A stretch of 64,000 nt of DNA from Phenylobacterium immobile (ATCC 35973) (GCF_001375595.1 NZ_CVJQ01000001.1:124001-188000); one strand, 5' to 3'; positions 17,515-26,653 are shown, counted from the first letter of the stretch. Notes: generated by a model from the sequence alone, not told the origin. Made by a program: numbers and translations.

Positions 17515-17873
17515 GTCCGCTGGCCCTGCAGGATCAGCAGGAAGCCCGACAGCATCAGCGCGTAGCCGGCGGCGAAACGCCAGCCCAGCGGCTCCTTGAA
17601 GAGCGCCCAGGCGATCACGGGCACCAAGCCTGAGCCGATGATCGAGAAGGCGTATGCGAGCGACAGCGGCGTCCGCATCAGGATGTAGAACCAGAGCAGC
17701 GAGGTTGCGGCGTACCAGGCGAAGGCGCCCATCAGCGGCCAGTTGGTGATCATCTTGACCACGAGCGGCCCCTCGAGACGCGCATGGTAGAGGGCGGCGG
17801 CCTTGAACATGATCTGGCCTACCGGCAGGGCCAGGGAAAAGCCCGCACAGAGCAGCGCATCTTTCCAGGTCAC
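17511..17873 (-). CDS. Small four-helix membrane protein of the SMR/EamA type
   Basis: 120 residues with four hydrophobic helices. The second half reads SLAYAFSIIGSGLVPVIAWALFKEPLGWRFAAG, the conserved core of SMR/ArnE-like proteins (helix 3 serine/glycine face, then FKEPL). Drug-exporting EmrE needs a glutamate in helix 1 that I do not see, so a flippase role for a lipid-linked sugar, as proposed for ArnE/ArnF, is more likely. The ORF is translationally coupled to the polyprenyl-phosphate glycosyltransferase (ATGA at 17870-17873), which supports that reading. Confidence 0.7.
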   Translation of the reverse strand: MTWKDALLCAGFSLALPVGQIMFKAAALYHARLEGPLVVKMITNWPLMGAFAWYAATSLLWFYILMRTPLSLAYAFSIIGSGLVPVIAWALFKEPLGWRFAAGYALMLSGFLLILQGQRT

Positions 17874-18910
17874 GAGGTCAGCGCCTTCTCGCCCCGGCCA
17901 AGATCGGCGACCGCCCGCAGATAGGGGTGGATTGGCCGGCTGGGCTGGGACAACACGTCGAAGTTCAGCGATTGCAGCAGCAGCTGAACACCCAGGATGA
18001 TCGGCAGGGCCGCCATCATCACGACGCCCGCAGGCGCCGCCGTGCCGACCTCCCGCGTCGCCAGGTAGCTTAGGCCGTAGATCAGGCCAAAGGCGATCGC
18101 GGCGATGCCGAAGACGAACTGCAGGCTGGCGGCGTTGAAGTCGCGCACGAAGTATTGGCCGATCACCCGCTTGCCGAAATTGCGCAGGTGTTTGGCGGCG
18201 AAAGGCAGGACCGCAGCCCCGATTTTCAGATTTGATTCTTCATCGGCGTAGCGCGCCGGCATCGCGACGTCGCGCACCACGGCGCGCAAGGTCCCCAGCT
18301 GGTAGAGCAGGTCGGTCTCGAAGAAATAGCGCCGTTCGATCCGGCGGTTCTGCAGCAGGTGCGCGACCTCGGCGTCGATGGCGGTGAAGCCATTTGTGGG
18401 GTCGAAAACGCTCCAGTAGCCGGTCGACAGCTTGGCCATGAAACTGAGCGCGGCGTTGCCGAACAGGCGCACTCTGGGCATGCCGCTCAGGTGGCTGGTC
18501 GAGGTGAAGCGATTGCCCTTCGCGTAATCGGCCTCGCCCAGGATGATCGGCGCGACCAGGGCGGCCAGGTAGTCCAGGTCCATCTGGTCGTCGCCATCGA
18601 CCTTGACCAGGATGCGCCCGCCGCGCCGCGCGGCCTCGGCGTAGCCGGCCAGGGTCGCGCCGCCGACGCCGAGGTTTTCAGGATTCTTAAGCACTACGAC
18701 GCGAGGGTCGGCGCACTCGGCCTGCACCAAGGCGCCGGTGTCTTGCGGGCAGGCGTCATCGACGCAGACAATTCCCGCAACCCAGGTCGGCGTCCTGGCG
18801 ATGACCTTGAGGATTTGCGCGCGCACCCGATAGCAGGGGATGACCAACCAGACGGCGGCGTCGCGGAGCGACGTCGGGGCGGCGATGGAGCGCGGTTGCG
18901 CGTCAGGCAT
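17870..18910 (-). CDS. GT2 polyprenyl-phosphate glycosyltransferase (DPM1/GtrB-like)
   Basis: 346 residues. The GT-A domain starts VWLVIPCYRV, has VCVDDACPQDTG and the metal-binding VKVDGDDQMD, and then the LFGNAALSFMAKLSTGYWSVFDPTNGF block that marks dolichyl/undecaprenyl-phosphate sugar synthases. Two C-terminal membrane helices follow (about 265-290 and 295-325), as in GtrB. It should charge undecaprenyl phosphate with a sugar on the cytoplasmic face. It is the promoter-proximal gene of a pair with the SMR protein. The next gene upstream is divergent (Wzm), 99 bases away. Confidence 0.85.
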   Translation of the reverse strand: MPDAQPRSIAAPTSLRDAAVWLVIPCYRVRAQILKVIARTPTWVAGIVCVDDACPQDTGALVQAECADPRVVVLKNPENLGVGGATLAGYAEAARRGGRILVKVDGDDQMDLDYLAALVAPIILGEADYAKGNRFTSTSHLSGMPRVRLFGNAALSFMAKLSTGYWSVFDPTNGFTAIDAEVAHLLQNRRIERRYFFETDLLYQLGTLRAVVRDVAMPARYADEESNLKIGAAVLPFAAKHLRNFGKRVIGQYFVRDFNAASLQFVFGIAAIAFGLIYGLSYLATREVGTAAPAGVVMMAALPIILGVQLLLQSLNFDVLSQPSRPIHPYLRAVADLGRGEKALTS

Positions 18911-19009
18911 GGTCCTGCGCTAGCATGACAGCCCAGACTTGCCCAGGAGCTGCGCCCTTTGCGCAAAAGGGCGGCCTCTGTTACCTCCCGCCGCTTGCGC
19001 GGAGGATCG

Positions 19010-19843
19010 ATGGACAGCGCCACATACATGCTGAGGACCGGCCGGCGCGGGACGCTGTTCGAGTTCCGGATGGCCTGGCGTGACCTCGCCGCCTCCATCG
19101 GCAAGCTGGGCCTCGCCTGGTCGCTGGCCTGGCACGACGTCCGCTCGCGCTACCGCGGCTCGATCCTGGGGCCCTTCTGGATCACCCTGTCGATGGGCCT
19201 GATGGTGCTGGGCATCGGCTTTCTCTACGCGCGGCTGTTCGCCATACCGCTGCAGGAGTTCCTGCCCTTCGTCGCCATCGGCATCGTCACCTTTGGCGTC
19301 ATCACTGGCGTGGTGACCGAGGGGTGCGACACCTTCGTCGCCGCGGCTGGCATGCTGTCGCAGACCAGCCTGCCGATGTTCACCTTCGTCTGGCGCACGC
19401 TGCTGCGGAACCTGATAAACTTCGCCCACCACCTGGTGATCATCGTCGCCGTGCTGGTGATCTATGGCTATTGGCGCACGGCCGACGCGCCGCAGGCGCT
19501 ATTGGGCGCGGCGCTGCTCGTGCTCAACGTCTCTTGGATGAGCCTGCTGGCGGCCATCGCCTCCTCCCGGTTCCGCGACATTCCGCCGGTCGTCACCTCG
19601 GCGATCCAGTTCGCCATGTTCATGACGCCGGTCTTCTGGCGTCCCGACCGTTTCGGCCAGAACCATCTGGTGCTGACCATCAACCCCTTTTTCCACATGC
19701 TGGACGCCGTCCGCGCGCCGCTCCTAGGGACTCCCGTCGCGCCGCTGAGCTACCTGGTGCTGACCGCCATGGCTCTGGTCGGCTGGGCCGTCACCTTCAG
19801 CCTGTTCGCCATCACGCGGCGCCGGATTGTGCACTACCTATGA
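19010..19843 (+). CDS. ABC-2 polysaccharide export permease (Wzm-like)
   Basis: 277-residue inner-membrane permease of an ABC-2 exporter for surface polysaccharide. A cytoplasmic start with AWHDVRSRYRGSILGPFW, the amphipathic gate helix conserved in Wzm/KpsM/TagG, leads into six hydrophobic segments. VTSAIQFAMFMTPVFW is the typical fifth-helix block. I start at the ATG at 19010, preceded by GGAGG four bases away; an upstream start at 18959 has no such site. The gene is coupled to its ATPase by an ATGA overlap. Confidence 0.9.
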   Translation: MDSATYMLRTGRRGTLFEFRMAWRDLAASIGKLGLAWSLAWHDVRSRYRGSILGPFWITLSMGLMVLGIGFLYARLFAIPLQEFLPFVAIGIVTFGVITGVVTEGCDTFVAAAGMLSQTSLPMFTFVWRTLLRNLINFAHHLVIIVAVLVIYGYWRTADAPQALLGAALLVLNVSWMSLLAAIASSRFRDIPPVVTSAIQFAMFMTPVFWRPDRFGQNHLVLTINPFFHMLDAVRAPLLGTPVAPLSYLVLTAMALVGWAVTFSLFAITRRRIVHYL

Positions 19844-20589
19844 CGGACCAGGTCTCCATCAGCTGCCGCGACCTGACGCTGCGCTTCCCCGTCTATGGCG
19901 TCGACGCCAAGTCCCTGAAAAAGCAGCTGGCCCGCGTCGCCGTCGGCGGCCGCGTCGACCGGCGCCTGACCGGGGTGACCGAGGTCACCGCTCTTTCCGG
20001 CCTGAACCTTGAGCTCAAGGCCGGCGACCGGCTGGGGCTCGTCGGCCATAACGGCTCGGGCAAGACGACACTGCTGCGCGCGCTTTCGGGCGCCTACCAG
20101 CCCGACGAGGGCGAGATCGAGGTTCACGGCCGCATCGCCGCCTTGCTGGACCTGAACCTCGGCGTCGATCCGTCGGCCAGCGGCTACGATAACATCCGCA
20201 TGCGCGGCCGCATCGCCGGCCTCACCGCCCGCGAGATCGACGCGAAGATGGACGAGATCGCGGCCTTCACAGGCCTTGGGCCGTTCCTCGCCATGCCGGT
20301 GAAAACCTATTCCGCCGGCATGCAGGCGCGCCTGGCCTTCGCCGCGGCCACCGCCGTCGAGGCCGACGTCCTCCTGATGGACGAGTGGATCGCCGTGGGC
20401 GACGCCGACTTCCAGAAACTCGCCCACCAGCGTCTTCTAGGCCTGGTGGAACGGGCCGGCATCCTGGTGTTGGCCAGCCACGAGGTCGACCTGCTGAAGC
20501 TCTACTGCAACAAGGTCGTGCGCCTCGAAGGTGGGATCGCCTCCGAAGTCGTGCCGATCCGCCGGCTGAACGAACTTCTGGAGCGCTAG
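19840..20589 (+). CDS. ABC polysaccharide export ATPase (Wzt-like, short form)
   Basis: 249-residue ATPase partner of the permease. Walker A is GHNGSGKTT, the signature is the divergent YSAGMQARL typical of Wzt/KpsT exporters, Walker B is VLLMDEW, and the H-loop is LASHE. The N-terminal FPVYGVDAKSLKK stretch is also characteristic. The protein stops right after the nucleotide-binding domain. The ~150-residue C-terminal carbohydrate-binding domain of O9a-type Wzt is absent, so export need not depend on a terminal cap recognised by Wzt. Its stop shares CTAG (20586-20589) with the convergent glycosyltransferase. Confidence 0.92.
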   Translation: MTDQVSISCRDLTLRFPVYGVDAKSLKKQLARVAVGGRVDRRLTGVTEVTALSGLNLELKAGDRLGLVGHNGSGKTTLLRALSGAYQPDEGEIEVHGRIAALLDLNLGVDPSASGYDNIRMRGRIAGLTAREIDAKMDEIAAFTGLGPFLAMPVKTYSAGMQARLAFAAATAVEADVLLMDEWIAVGDADFQKLAHQRLLGLVERAGILVLASHEVDLLKLYCNKVVRLEGGIASEVVPIRRLNELLER

Positions 20590-23500
20590 CGCGTCTTGGT
20601 GACCCGCAGCGCGTCGGCGATGGTGCGCTCAAAGACCTGGGGATCGGTGTCGCGGGCCAGCCGCGCAAGCGCCGCTGCGCGGACAGCGCGCCAAACGGCG
20701 CCGTCCGTATAGAGCTGAGCGCAAGCCGCGGCGAAGGCGTCGGCGGTGTCCCCGACCAGCATCTCGCGCCCGTCGCTCCAGCCAAGCTGCCCCGCCAGGA
20801 GGCCCGTCGCGGCGACCGGCAGGCCGGCGGCGGCCGCACCATGGATCTTCATCGGAATGCCGGCGGCGAACCGTGTGGGCGCGATGAACACCCGGGCCTG
20901 ATCGTAGAGCGGTCGCAAGTCGTCGACGCGACCCAGCACCTGGACCCGCGGACCGGCCAGCGACCGCGCCCGGCCCGCGGCGTGACCGGCGACCTTCAGC
21001 CGCCAGTCGCCGCCGATCCGCTTGTCGAGCAGAGGCATGATCTCCTCGACGAAGTAGGCGAGCGAGTCCGCGTTAGGCCCGTAGTCGTCGTCCAGCGCGC
21101 CGACGAACAGCAGGTCGCGGCGGTCTTCGAAGGCGCTGGCGGTGGGGTCGGCCCTTAGCGCATGGCCCAGCACGCGGACATCGCGCGCGCCCCCCTCCCG
21201 GAACGCCTGAGCTTCGGCCGCGCTGACCGTGAGCACCATCCGCGCCGCCCGCGCCAAGTCGAGCTCGGCCTTCAGCGCCCTTGAGGGGTCGCCGCTGGAA
21301 TCGCGCACGGCGAAGATCGCCTCGGCGTCGTAGATCACCCGCTCGCGAGCTATGAAGGTCGGCGCCTGCGAGAGCGCCTGGAGGAAGAGCTCCATATTGT
21401 GCGGCCGGCTGACGATCACCGCGTCGTAGTAACCGGCGCGCTCGCGCAGGAACTGGACGAGGCCGGCCTGGCCGCGTTCGGCGGCGATCTCGACGTCGGG
21501 CGGCAGGAATTCGTAGGCCGTCTCATAGTCGGCGTCGGCGTAGACCAGCGGATAGAGGGTCACAAACCAGCTGGCGCTGCGCGCGGCGCGCAGCAGGTCG
21601 ACGGCGCGAGGGTGGCCGGCGCCCAGCTGGGGGTTCGGGACCTGGTCCTCGATGATCAGCAGGCGACCACCCCAGTCATCGCGCATCCGCGCATCCAGCC
21701 TGCGAGCCGCGTGATCGCGTTGGCGGGCGAGCGCTTCGGCATGTTTGGCGACGAACAGCTTGCGGTTGCGCGCCTGCAACGCCTGGCCCGAGGCCGCGCT
21801 GGAGCTGGCGAACTCGAAGTGGGCGATCTCGATGGCCGGGTCGTAGGCGACGCGGCGGCCGGAAGCCCAAAGGCGCAGGCAATAGTCGGTCTCTTCGTAA
21901 TAGGCCGGCGCGAACGCCCGGTCGAAGCCCTCCAGCGCCTCGAACACCGCCCGCGGCGTCATCAGGAAGGCGCCGGAGACATAGTCGACGTCCCGGCGGA
22001 ACTGGAATTCCGGCGCGAACGGATCGTCGCCGCGGCCGAAGCCTGCGCAGGCGCCGTCACGCCAGACGATGCTGCCGGCCTCCTGCAGCGTTCCGTCCAG
22101 GAGGAGGATCTTGCCGCCGATCGCGCCCAGGTCCGGCTCGGCGTCGAGACGCGCCGCCGCGTGGGCGACGGCGCCCGGCATGGTGCGAGCGTCGTTGTTG
22201 AGGAACAGCAGGTAGCGACCCTTGGCCATCCGCGCCGCCTGGTTCGCTGCGCGCAGGAAGTGCTTGTTCTCGACATTGCGGACGATCCGCGCGCCATCGA
22301 TCCGGTTCAATAGGCCGCCGGTCTGATCGCTGGAGGCGTTGTCGACGATGATCACTTCGGCCGGAACGTCGAGGGTGAACTTCAGCGCGCGCAAAGCCTG
22401 GTAGGTCAGCTCGGCTTGATTGAAGAGCACGAGCAGGACGGAAACGACGGGCGCATCCTGGGTCGGCAGGACCAGCCGCTCGCCGCTGGCCAGGAAGGCG
22501 TCGAGCTCGGTCTGGCACTGGCTGCGGAAGCCAGCCTTTCGCTCGTCGGGGGTCTCCAGCACATATCGATCAAGTCCGAAGGCGGGCTTTGGCCGGCGGC
22601 CAGGCAAGAGCACCGCACGGCCGCCGTCGGTCAGGCATCGGCGCAGCATCGCCGGGGCGCTGGCCCGGATCAGGGTCTCCGGCGCGGAAAGTCCTCCCGC
22701 ATGCCCGGCGCGCGCCCAGCGCAAGCCCGCCAACTCGCAGGCGTAGAAGATCAGCCGCTCGACCGCATGAGCGAGCGTGCCATCCTTCTGGCCGGCCTCA
22801 GGGTCGAAATCCTCGACGGTCAGATCGAGGTCCAGCAGGGGCTTCAGCGCCGCCGTGCGAGCCCAGAACATGGCCCCGGCCGGGAAGTCCAGAGGGCTGT
22901 CCGGGCTGAGTGCGACGCCCAGTCGCTCGGCCAGATCGCGGGAGGCGGCGAAGTTGTCGCCCCAGACCATGTGCGGGCGCACCGCAGCAAAGGTGCGCGG
23001 CGCCAGGACGCCGAGGTTCGGCAGGCGGGTAAAGGCCTCGACGACGCCGCGCACCAGGTCCGGCGAGCCAAGCAGGTTGTCGAGCAGGAACTTGCGCCAT
23101 CCCGCCAAGGCGTCGGTGTGGGTCGACAGCTTGGTGTGCAGGAAGAGGACCAGCTGATAGCGGCCGAGCACATCGCGGAATCCCGTGATCTGCGGAGCGA
23201 TGTTGCGGCCGCGGTTCGGCAGGACGCGGATTTCCGTGCGCCTTGGCCAGTCGAAGAAGGCGGCGGCGCAAGCCAGGCGCTTGGCCTCTGTGTCGGTCGA
23301 GATGAAGATGTCGGCCGGATAGGGGATGTTGCGCAGGTGGGCGATGATTTCCGGCAGCACCGCGGGCTCATAGGCATGCAACAGCACGGCGATTTTCGGC
23401 GGTTCGGCCAGGACGCCCGAGGCGTAGTCGAGGGGCAGGTGCAGGACCGGCTCGCCCTTGGGATCGGTCATGGCCGGCGCCGGCAGCCGGCCACCGGCGC

Positions 23501-23639
23501 GGTGCAGCCCCAGCAGGATCGGATGGCCGATGACGCGCAACACCCGGCGCAGGCCTGGCCGGTCCATGGCGTATTCGCGGATGCTGCCCGCCAGGCCGAC
23601 AAGGGCGCCCAGCGTTGCGGCGCGAAGCCGGGCGCTCAT
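20586..23639 (-). CDS. Three-domain glycosyltransferase: RgpF-like, GT2 and GT4-like
   Basis: 1017-residue protein. Residues about 80-330 match the rhamnan-synthesis RgpF type (AVLLHAYEP, FISTDTEAKR, NRGRNIAPQ, LFLHTKLSTH). Residues about 398-640 are a GT2 domain with VSVLLVLFNQ, VIIVDNASSD and FLNNDA, the last supplying the metal aspartates, and YYEETDYCLR later. Residues about 660-1010 are a GT-B/GT4-like domain with LLFVGALDDDYGPNADSL and a weakened C-lobe (APTRFAAGIPMKI). Three putative transferases in one chain suggest a processive polymerase for a repeating unit. No membrane helix is clear. It is coupled to the upstream glycosyltransferase (ATGA). Confidence 0.85.
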   Translation of the reverse strand: MSARLRAATLGALVGLAGSIREYAMDRPGLRRVLRVIGHPILLGLHRAGGRLPAPAMTDPKGEPVLHLPLDYASGVLAEPPKIAVLLHAYEPAVLPEIIAHLRNIPYPADIFISTDTEAKRLACAAAFFDWPRRTEIRVLPNRGRNIAPQITGFRDVLGRYQLVLFLHTKLSTHTDALAGWRKFLLDNLLGSPDLVRGVVEAFTRLPNLGVLAPRTFAAVRPHMVWGDNFAASRDLAERLGVALSPDSPLDFPAGAMFWARTAALKPLLDLDLTVEDFDPEAGQKDGTLAHAVERLIFYACELAGLRWARAGHAGGLSAPETLIRASAPAMLRRCLTDGGRAVLLPGRRPKPAFGLDRYVLETPDERKAGFRSQCQTELDAFLASGERLVLPTQDAPVVSVLLVLFNQAELTYQALRALKFTLDVPAEVIIVDNASSDQTGGLLNRIDGARIVRNVENKHFLRAANQAARMAKGRYLLFLNNDARTMPGAVAHAAARLDAEPDLGAIGGKILLLDGTLQEAGSIVWRDGACAGFGRGDDPFAPEFQFRRDVDYVSGAFLMTPRAVFEALEGFDRAFAPAYYEETDYCLRLWASGRRVAYDPAIEIAHFEFASSSAASGQALQARNRKLFVAKHAEALARQRDHAARRLDARMRDDWGGRLLIIEDQVPNPQLGAGHPRAVDLLRAARSASWFVTLYPLVYADADYETAYEFLPPDVEIAAERGQAGLVQFLRERAGYYDAVIVSRPHNMELFLQALSQAPTFIARERVIYDAEAIFAVRDSSGDPSRALKAELDLARAARMVLTVSAAEAQAFREGGARDVRVLGHALRADPTASAFEDRRDLLFVGALDDDYGPNADSLAYFVEEIMPLLDKRIGGDWRLKVAGHAAGRARSLAGPRVQVLGRVDDLRPLYDQARVFIAPTRFAAGIPMKIHGAAAAGLPVAATGLLAGQLGWSDGREMLVGDTADAFAAACAQLYTDGAVWRAVRAAALARLARDTDPQVFERTIADALRVTKTR

Positions 23640-25300
23640 GCGGCAAGCCAGTCGACAAGGCCGGTCTTCGCCATCCAGGCCAACGCCAGCTCCATGCGCC
23701 GGCGCTCCGCGACAGGGAAGTTCGCCAGGATGTCACGCACGGTCATCGGCCCCTGCGCCTGCAACAGAACCAGCGCTTCGCGACATGATCCGACGCCGGA
23801 CCGCCAGCCGGAAAAAACCTTGTCCAGCCGCACGGCCTCTGTCGCCAGCACGTCGTCCGGCTGGACGCCCGCCGACAGGGCCAGGCGCGTGTCGAGGCCC
23901 AGCGTCTGGGTCGCGAAACCCGCGAAATCCATGAAGGGATCGCCGCGCACCGGATCGCCCCGCCGGCTGGAAACCTGAACGCCAACCGCGGCGCGCATCT
24001 CGCCGAGCCCGGCGGCCAGCGCGGTCACCTGTCGCGCGATGACTGGCCAGTCGAACGTCTCGCGGACGCGGGCGCGACCCGAGGCGCCCATGCGCCGACG
24101 CAGGTCCTTCGAGGCGAACAGCGCCGCCAGCGCCTCGGCGGCGCGGCCGATGTGAACAGCGGTGTGCTGGGCGACTTCGCCGACATAGGTTTGGTAGGAG
24201 TCCAGCTCCAAGGCGTGGCGAAGGCCCATGGCGGACCCGGTCCCGCCGCTGGTTGGCCCGCCGAGCGTCGGGATCAGATAGCCGTCGCGCCCATCGCGAA
24301 CCGTGTAGCGGTAGCCGTCCCAGTCGCTGGCCACGACCGGGAGGCCGGCGGCCATGGCTTCCAGCGGCGTGATGCCGAAGGTCTCCTGAATGTTGTCGAC
24401 CAGGGACAAGAAGACGTCCGACCCGGCCCAGAGGTCGGCGATCCGGCCGCGGTCGTTGCCGTCCAGCTGGTGTAGAGCGACGCTGGGCGCACAGGCCGCT
24501 GCGGCCTCGAGATAGAGACCGCGGTCGTCGGGCCGCGGAAACCAACCGACCATGGCGAAGGCGACCTTAGCGCCGCTCTGCGCTGCGGCCCGCTCCAAGG
24601 CTCGCAGCATCGCCTGGGGAAATGCCTTCTCGAAGAAGGACAGCCGGCCGACCCAAAGCACGAGGATGTCGTCTTCGCCCAAGCCCAGCTCAGCGCGCAA
24701 CGTGGCGCGCGCTCCAGGCCGATCAGCCTGCGCCGCGATGCGGTCGGCGTGGACGCCCAGCGGGATCAGCGGCAGGGCCGGCAAGGGCGGCGCGCGGCCG
24801 CCGAACCGCTCGACGAGGCTTGCGCCCCAATCTTCCAGCAGGGCCCGTGTCGCCGACTGGACCGAAGGCGAGGTGCAGATCAGCGCGTCCCACGGGTGAA
24901 CCGGGGCGGTGACCGCCCGTGCGATCGAACCGCGCAGCGCCGGCGGCGCCAGGGTGTGGATCAGGCCAATGAGGCTCCAGGCGGCGTCATCGCCAGCCTG
25001 GCGGCGCATCCAGGCCATCTCCTCCAGATAGGGTTGGCCGCGCAGCAGAACCCCGGAGGCGCGGGGCGCGGCGGTGCTGAGGATCGAGCCCGGCGCAATC
25101 GCCGCGCCCGCCGCCCCGTCCAGCAGGGCGCGTTCGATCTCGCCCTGGTCCCCGTCGTGCGCTGTGAGGATATCCAGAATGTCGAGGCCGCCGTGCCGGG
25201 CCAGGGCCTGGAACAGCTCAAGGTTGGCCACATCCTTGCCGAAGGGATTGGTCTTGGTCCCGAACCGGCCGGCGGGATGAAAGATCGACAGGCGCGCCAC
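23636..25300 (-). CDS. GT4 glycosyltransferase with C-terminal helical extension
   Basis: About 554 residues from a GTG at 25300; the open frame continues upstream antisense to cfa but lacks homology-like content. The N lobe starts ARLSIFHPAGRFG. The hinge has LVLWVGRLSFFEKAF, and the C-lobe donor site is ETFGITPLEAMAAGLPVVASDWDGYR, standard for GT4. After residue ~430 comes an extra ~100-residue region ending in a predicted helical, winged-helix-like stretch (MTVRDILANF...MAKTGLVDWLAA), unusual for GT4. Promoter-proximal in the pair with the three-domain transferase, and divergent from cfa, 81 bases away. Confidence 0.82.
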   Translation of the reverse strand: MARLSIFHPAGRFGTKTNPFGKDVANLELFQALARHGGLDILDILTAHDGDQGEIERALLDGAAGAAIAPGSILSTAAPRASGVLLRGQPYLEEMAWMRRQAGDDAAWSLIGLIHTLAPPALRGSIARAVTAPVHPWDALICTSPSVQSATRALLEDWGASLVERFGGRAPPLPALPLIPLGVHADRIAAQADRPGARATLRAELGLGEDDILVLWVGRLSFFEKAFPQAMLRALERAAAQSGAKVAFAMVGWFPRPDDRGLYLEAAAACAPSVALHQLDGNDRGRIADLWAGSDVFLSLVDNIQETFGITPLEAMAAGLPVVASDWDGYRYTVRDGRDGYLIPTLGGPTSGGTGSAMGLRHALELDSYQTYVGEVAQHTAVHIGRAAEALAALFASKDLRRRMGASGRARVRETFDWPVIARQVTALAAGLGEMRAAVGVQVSSRRGDPVRGDPFMDFAGFATQTLGLDTRLALSAGVQPDDVLATEAVRLDKVFSGWRSGVGSCREALVLLQAQGPMTVRDILANFPVAERRRMELALAWMAKTGLVDWLAA

Positions 25301-25381
25301 GCCTTCGCGCTTAGCATGGCGATAGTGTCGCCTAAAGCAGACAGAATATCGCTCAGCGGTGAAGCTGGCTATTGTTTGGGC

Positions 25382-26584
25382 ATGATCGAGTCCTTCTTGC
25401 GTAAGATGATCCGCGTGGGCGACCTGACCGTCGAACTCGCGGGCGGCGAAACCTTCCGGGTCGGAGATGGGTCGGGCCCGCCGATCGTCGTGCGGGCGAA
25501 CACCGCCACCTTGCGCCGCATCGCGATGCGGCCAGGGATCGCCTTTGGCGAGGCCTATATGAACGGCGACCTGGTGATCGCCCAGGGCGGCCTCTGGGAC
25601 CTTCTGCAGGTGGTGGGCCAGAGTGACGCCCGCGCGGTCAAGCCGGGGCGGGGCTCCTGGTTCAAGCAGCTGCGGCGCGCCATCAAACGGGCCACCCAGC
25701 AGGCCAACGGCCGCGTCGCCAGCCGGCGCAACGTGGCCCATCACTACGACTTGTCCAACGACCTCTACCGGCGCTTCCTCGACACCGATATGCAGTATTC
25801 CTGCGCCTATTTCGCCCGACCCGACATGACGCTGGAAGAGGCTCAGGCCGCGAAGAAGGCGCACATCGCCGACAAGCTTCGGATCGCGCCTGGCATGCGG
25901 GTGCTGGACATCGGCTCGGGCTGGGGCGGCATGGCGATGACGTTGGCCCGCGACTACGGCGCCAGGGTGACCGGCGTGACGCTCTCGGTCGAGCAGTTGA
26001 GCCTCGCCCGGGAACGGGTCGCTGAGGCGGGGCTGGCCGACCGCGTAACCTTCGAGCTTCGCGACTATCGCGATCTCACCGAGACCTACGATCGGATCGT
26101 CTCGGTGGGCATGCTCGAGCACGTCGGCGCGCCGAACTTGGCGGGCTACTTCTCAGGCGTGCGCAAGCTCCTGGCTGAGGACGGCGTCGCGCTGATCCAC
26201 TCGATCGGCCGCATGGAGGGCCCTAGAGCCACGAACGCCTTCACCCACAAATACATCTTCCCCGGCGGCTATGTGCCCGCCATGTCGGAAGTGACCGGGG
26301 CCATTGAGGAGGCGGGCCTCTGGATCACCGATGTCGAGATCCTGCGCTTACACTACGCCGAGACGCTCAGGCATTGGCGCGAGCGATTCATGGCTGACCC
26401 CCAGATCCCTGACCTATATCCCGCGCCGTTCCGACGGATGTGGGAGTACTACCTGGCGGGTTCCGAGCTGGGCTTCCGCTGGTCGGGGCACATGGTGATG
26501 CAGTTCCAACTCGCCCGCCGCCTCGACGCCCTGCCGATCACCCGGGACTATATGCTCGCCGGGGACCTGAGGCTTCGGAACTGA
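25382..26584 (+). CDS. cfa: Cyclopropane-fatty-acyl-phospholipid synthase
   Basis: 400-residue SAM-dependent enzyme that methylenates cis double bonds of membrane phospholipids. The SAM site is VLDIGSGWGGMAMTLA (about 175-190). Family blocks are all visible: NVAHHYDLSNDLYRRFLD, MQYSCAYF, VTLSVEQ, SVGMLEHVG, HSIGRM, and HKYIFPGGYVP. The N-terminal lipid-binding region (GDLTVELAGG...FGEAYMNGDL) is present. The ATG at 25382 is chosen because homology starts there. A downstream helper such as a desaturase or DUF1365 gene is not present. Confidence 0.93.
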   Translation: MIESFLRKMIRVGDLTVELAGGETFRVGDGSGPPIVVRANTATLRRIAMRPGIAFGEAYMNGDLVIAQGGLWDLLQVVGQSDARAVKPGRGSWFKQLRRAIKRATQQANGRVASRRNVAHHYDLSNDLYRRFLDTDMQYSCAYFARPDMTLEEAQAAKKAHIADKLRIAPGMRVLDIGSGWGGMAMTLARDYGARVTGVTLSVEQLSLARERVAEAGLADRVTFELRDYRDLTETYDRIVSVGMLEHVGAPNLAGYFSGVRKLLAEDGVALIHSIGRMEGPRATNAFTHKYIFPGGYVPAMSEVTGAIEEAGLWITDVEILRLHYAETLRHWRERFMADPQIPDLYPAPFRRMWEYYLAGSELGFRWSGHMVMQFQLARRLDALPITRDYMLAGDLRLRN

Positions 26585-26653
26585 AGCAACGCCGGGTGGA
26601 TCGCCCTAGGCGGCCGGCCACGACGAGCCGAAGCCGACACCGGAATATGGGCG

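Noticed and set aside
22416..23978. 520-codon plus-strand frame opposite the three-domain glycosyltransferase
   Set aside because: The minus-strand frame has clear RgpF and GT2 motifs; the opposite frame has none.
25301..26122. N-terminal extension of the GT4 frame to 26122
   Set aside because: This part overlaps cfa on the other strand and lacks glycosyltransferase homology; the GTG at 25300 fits the fold start.
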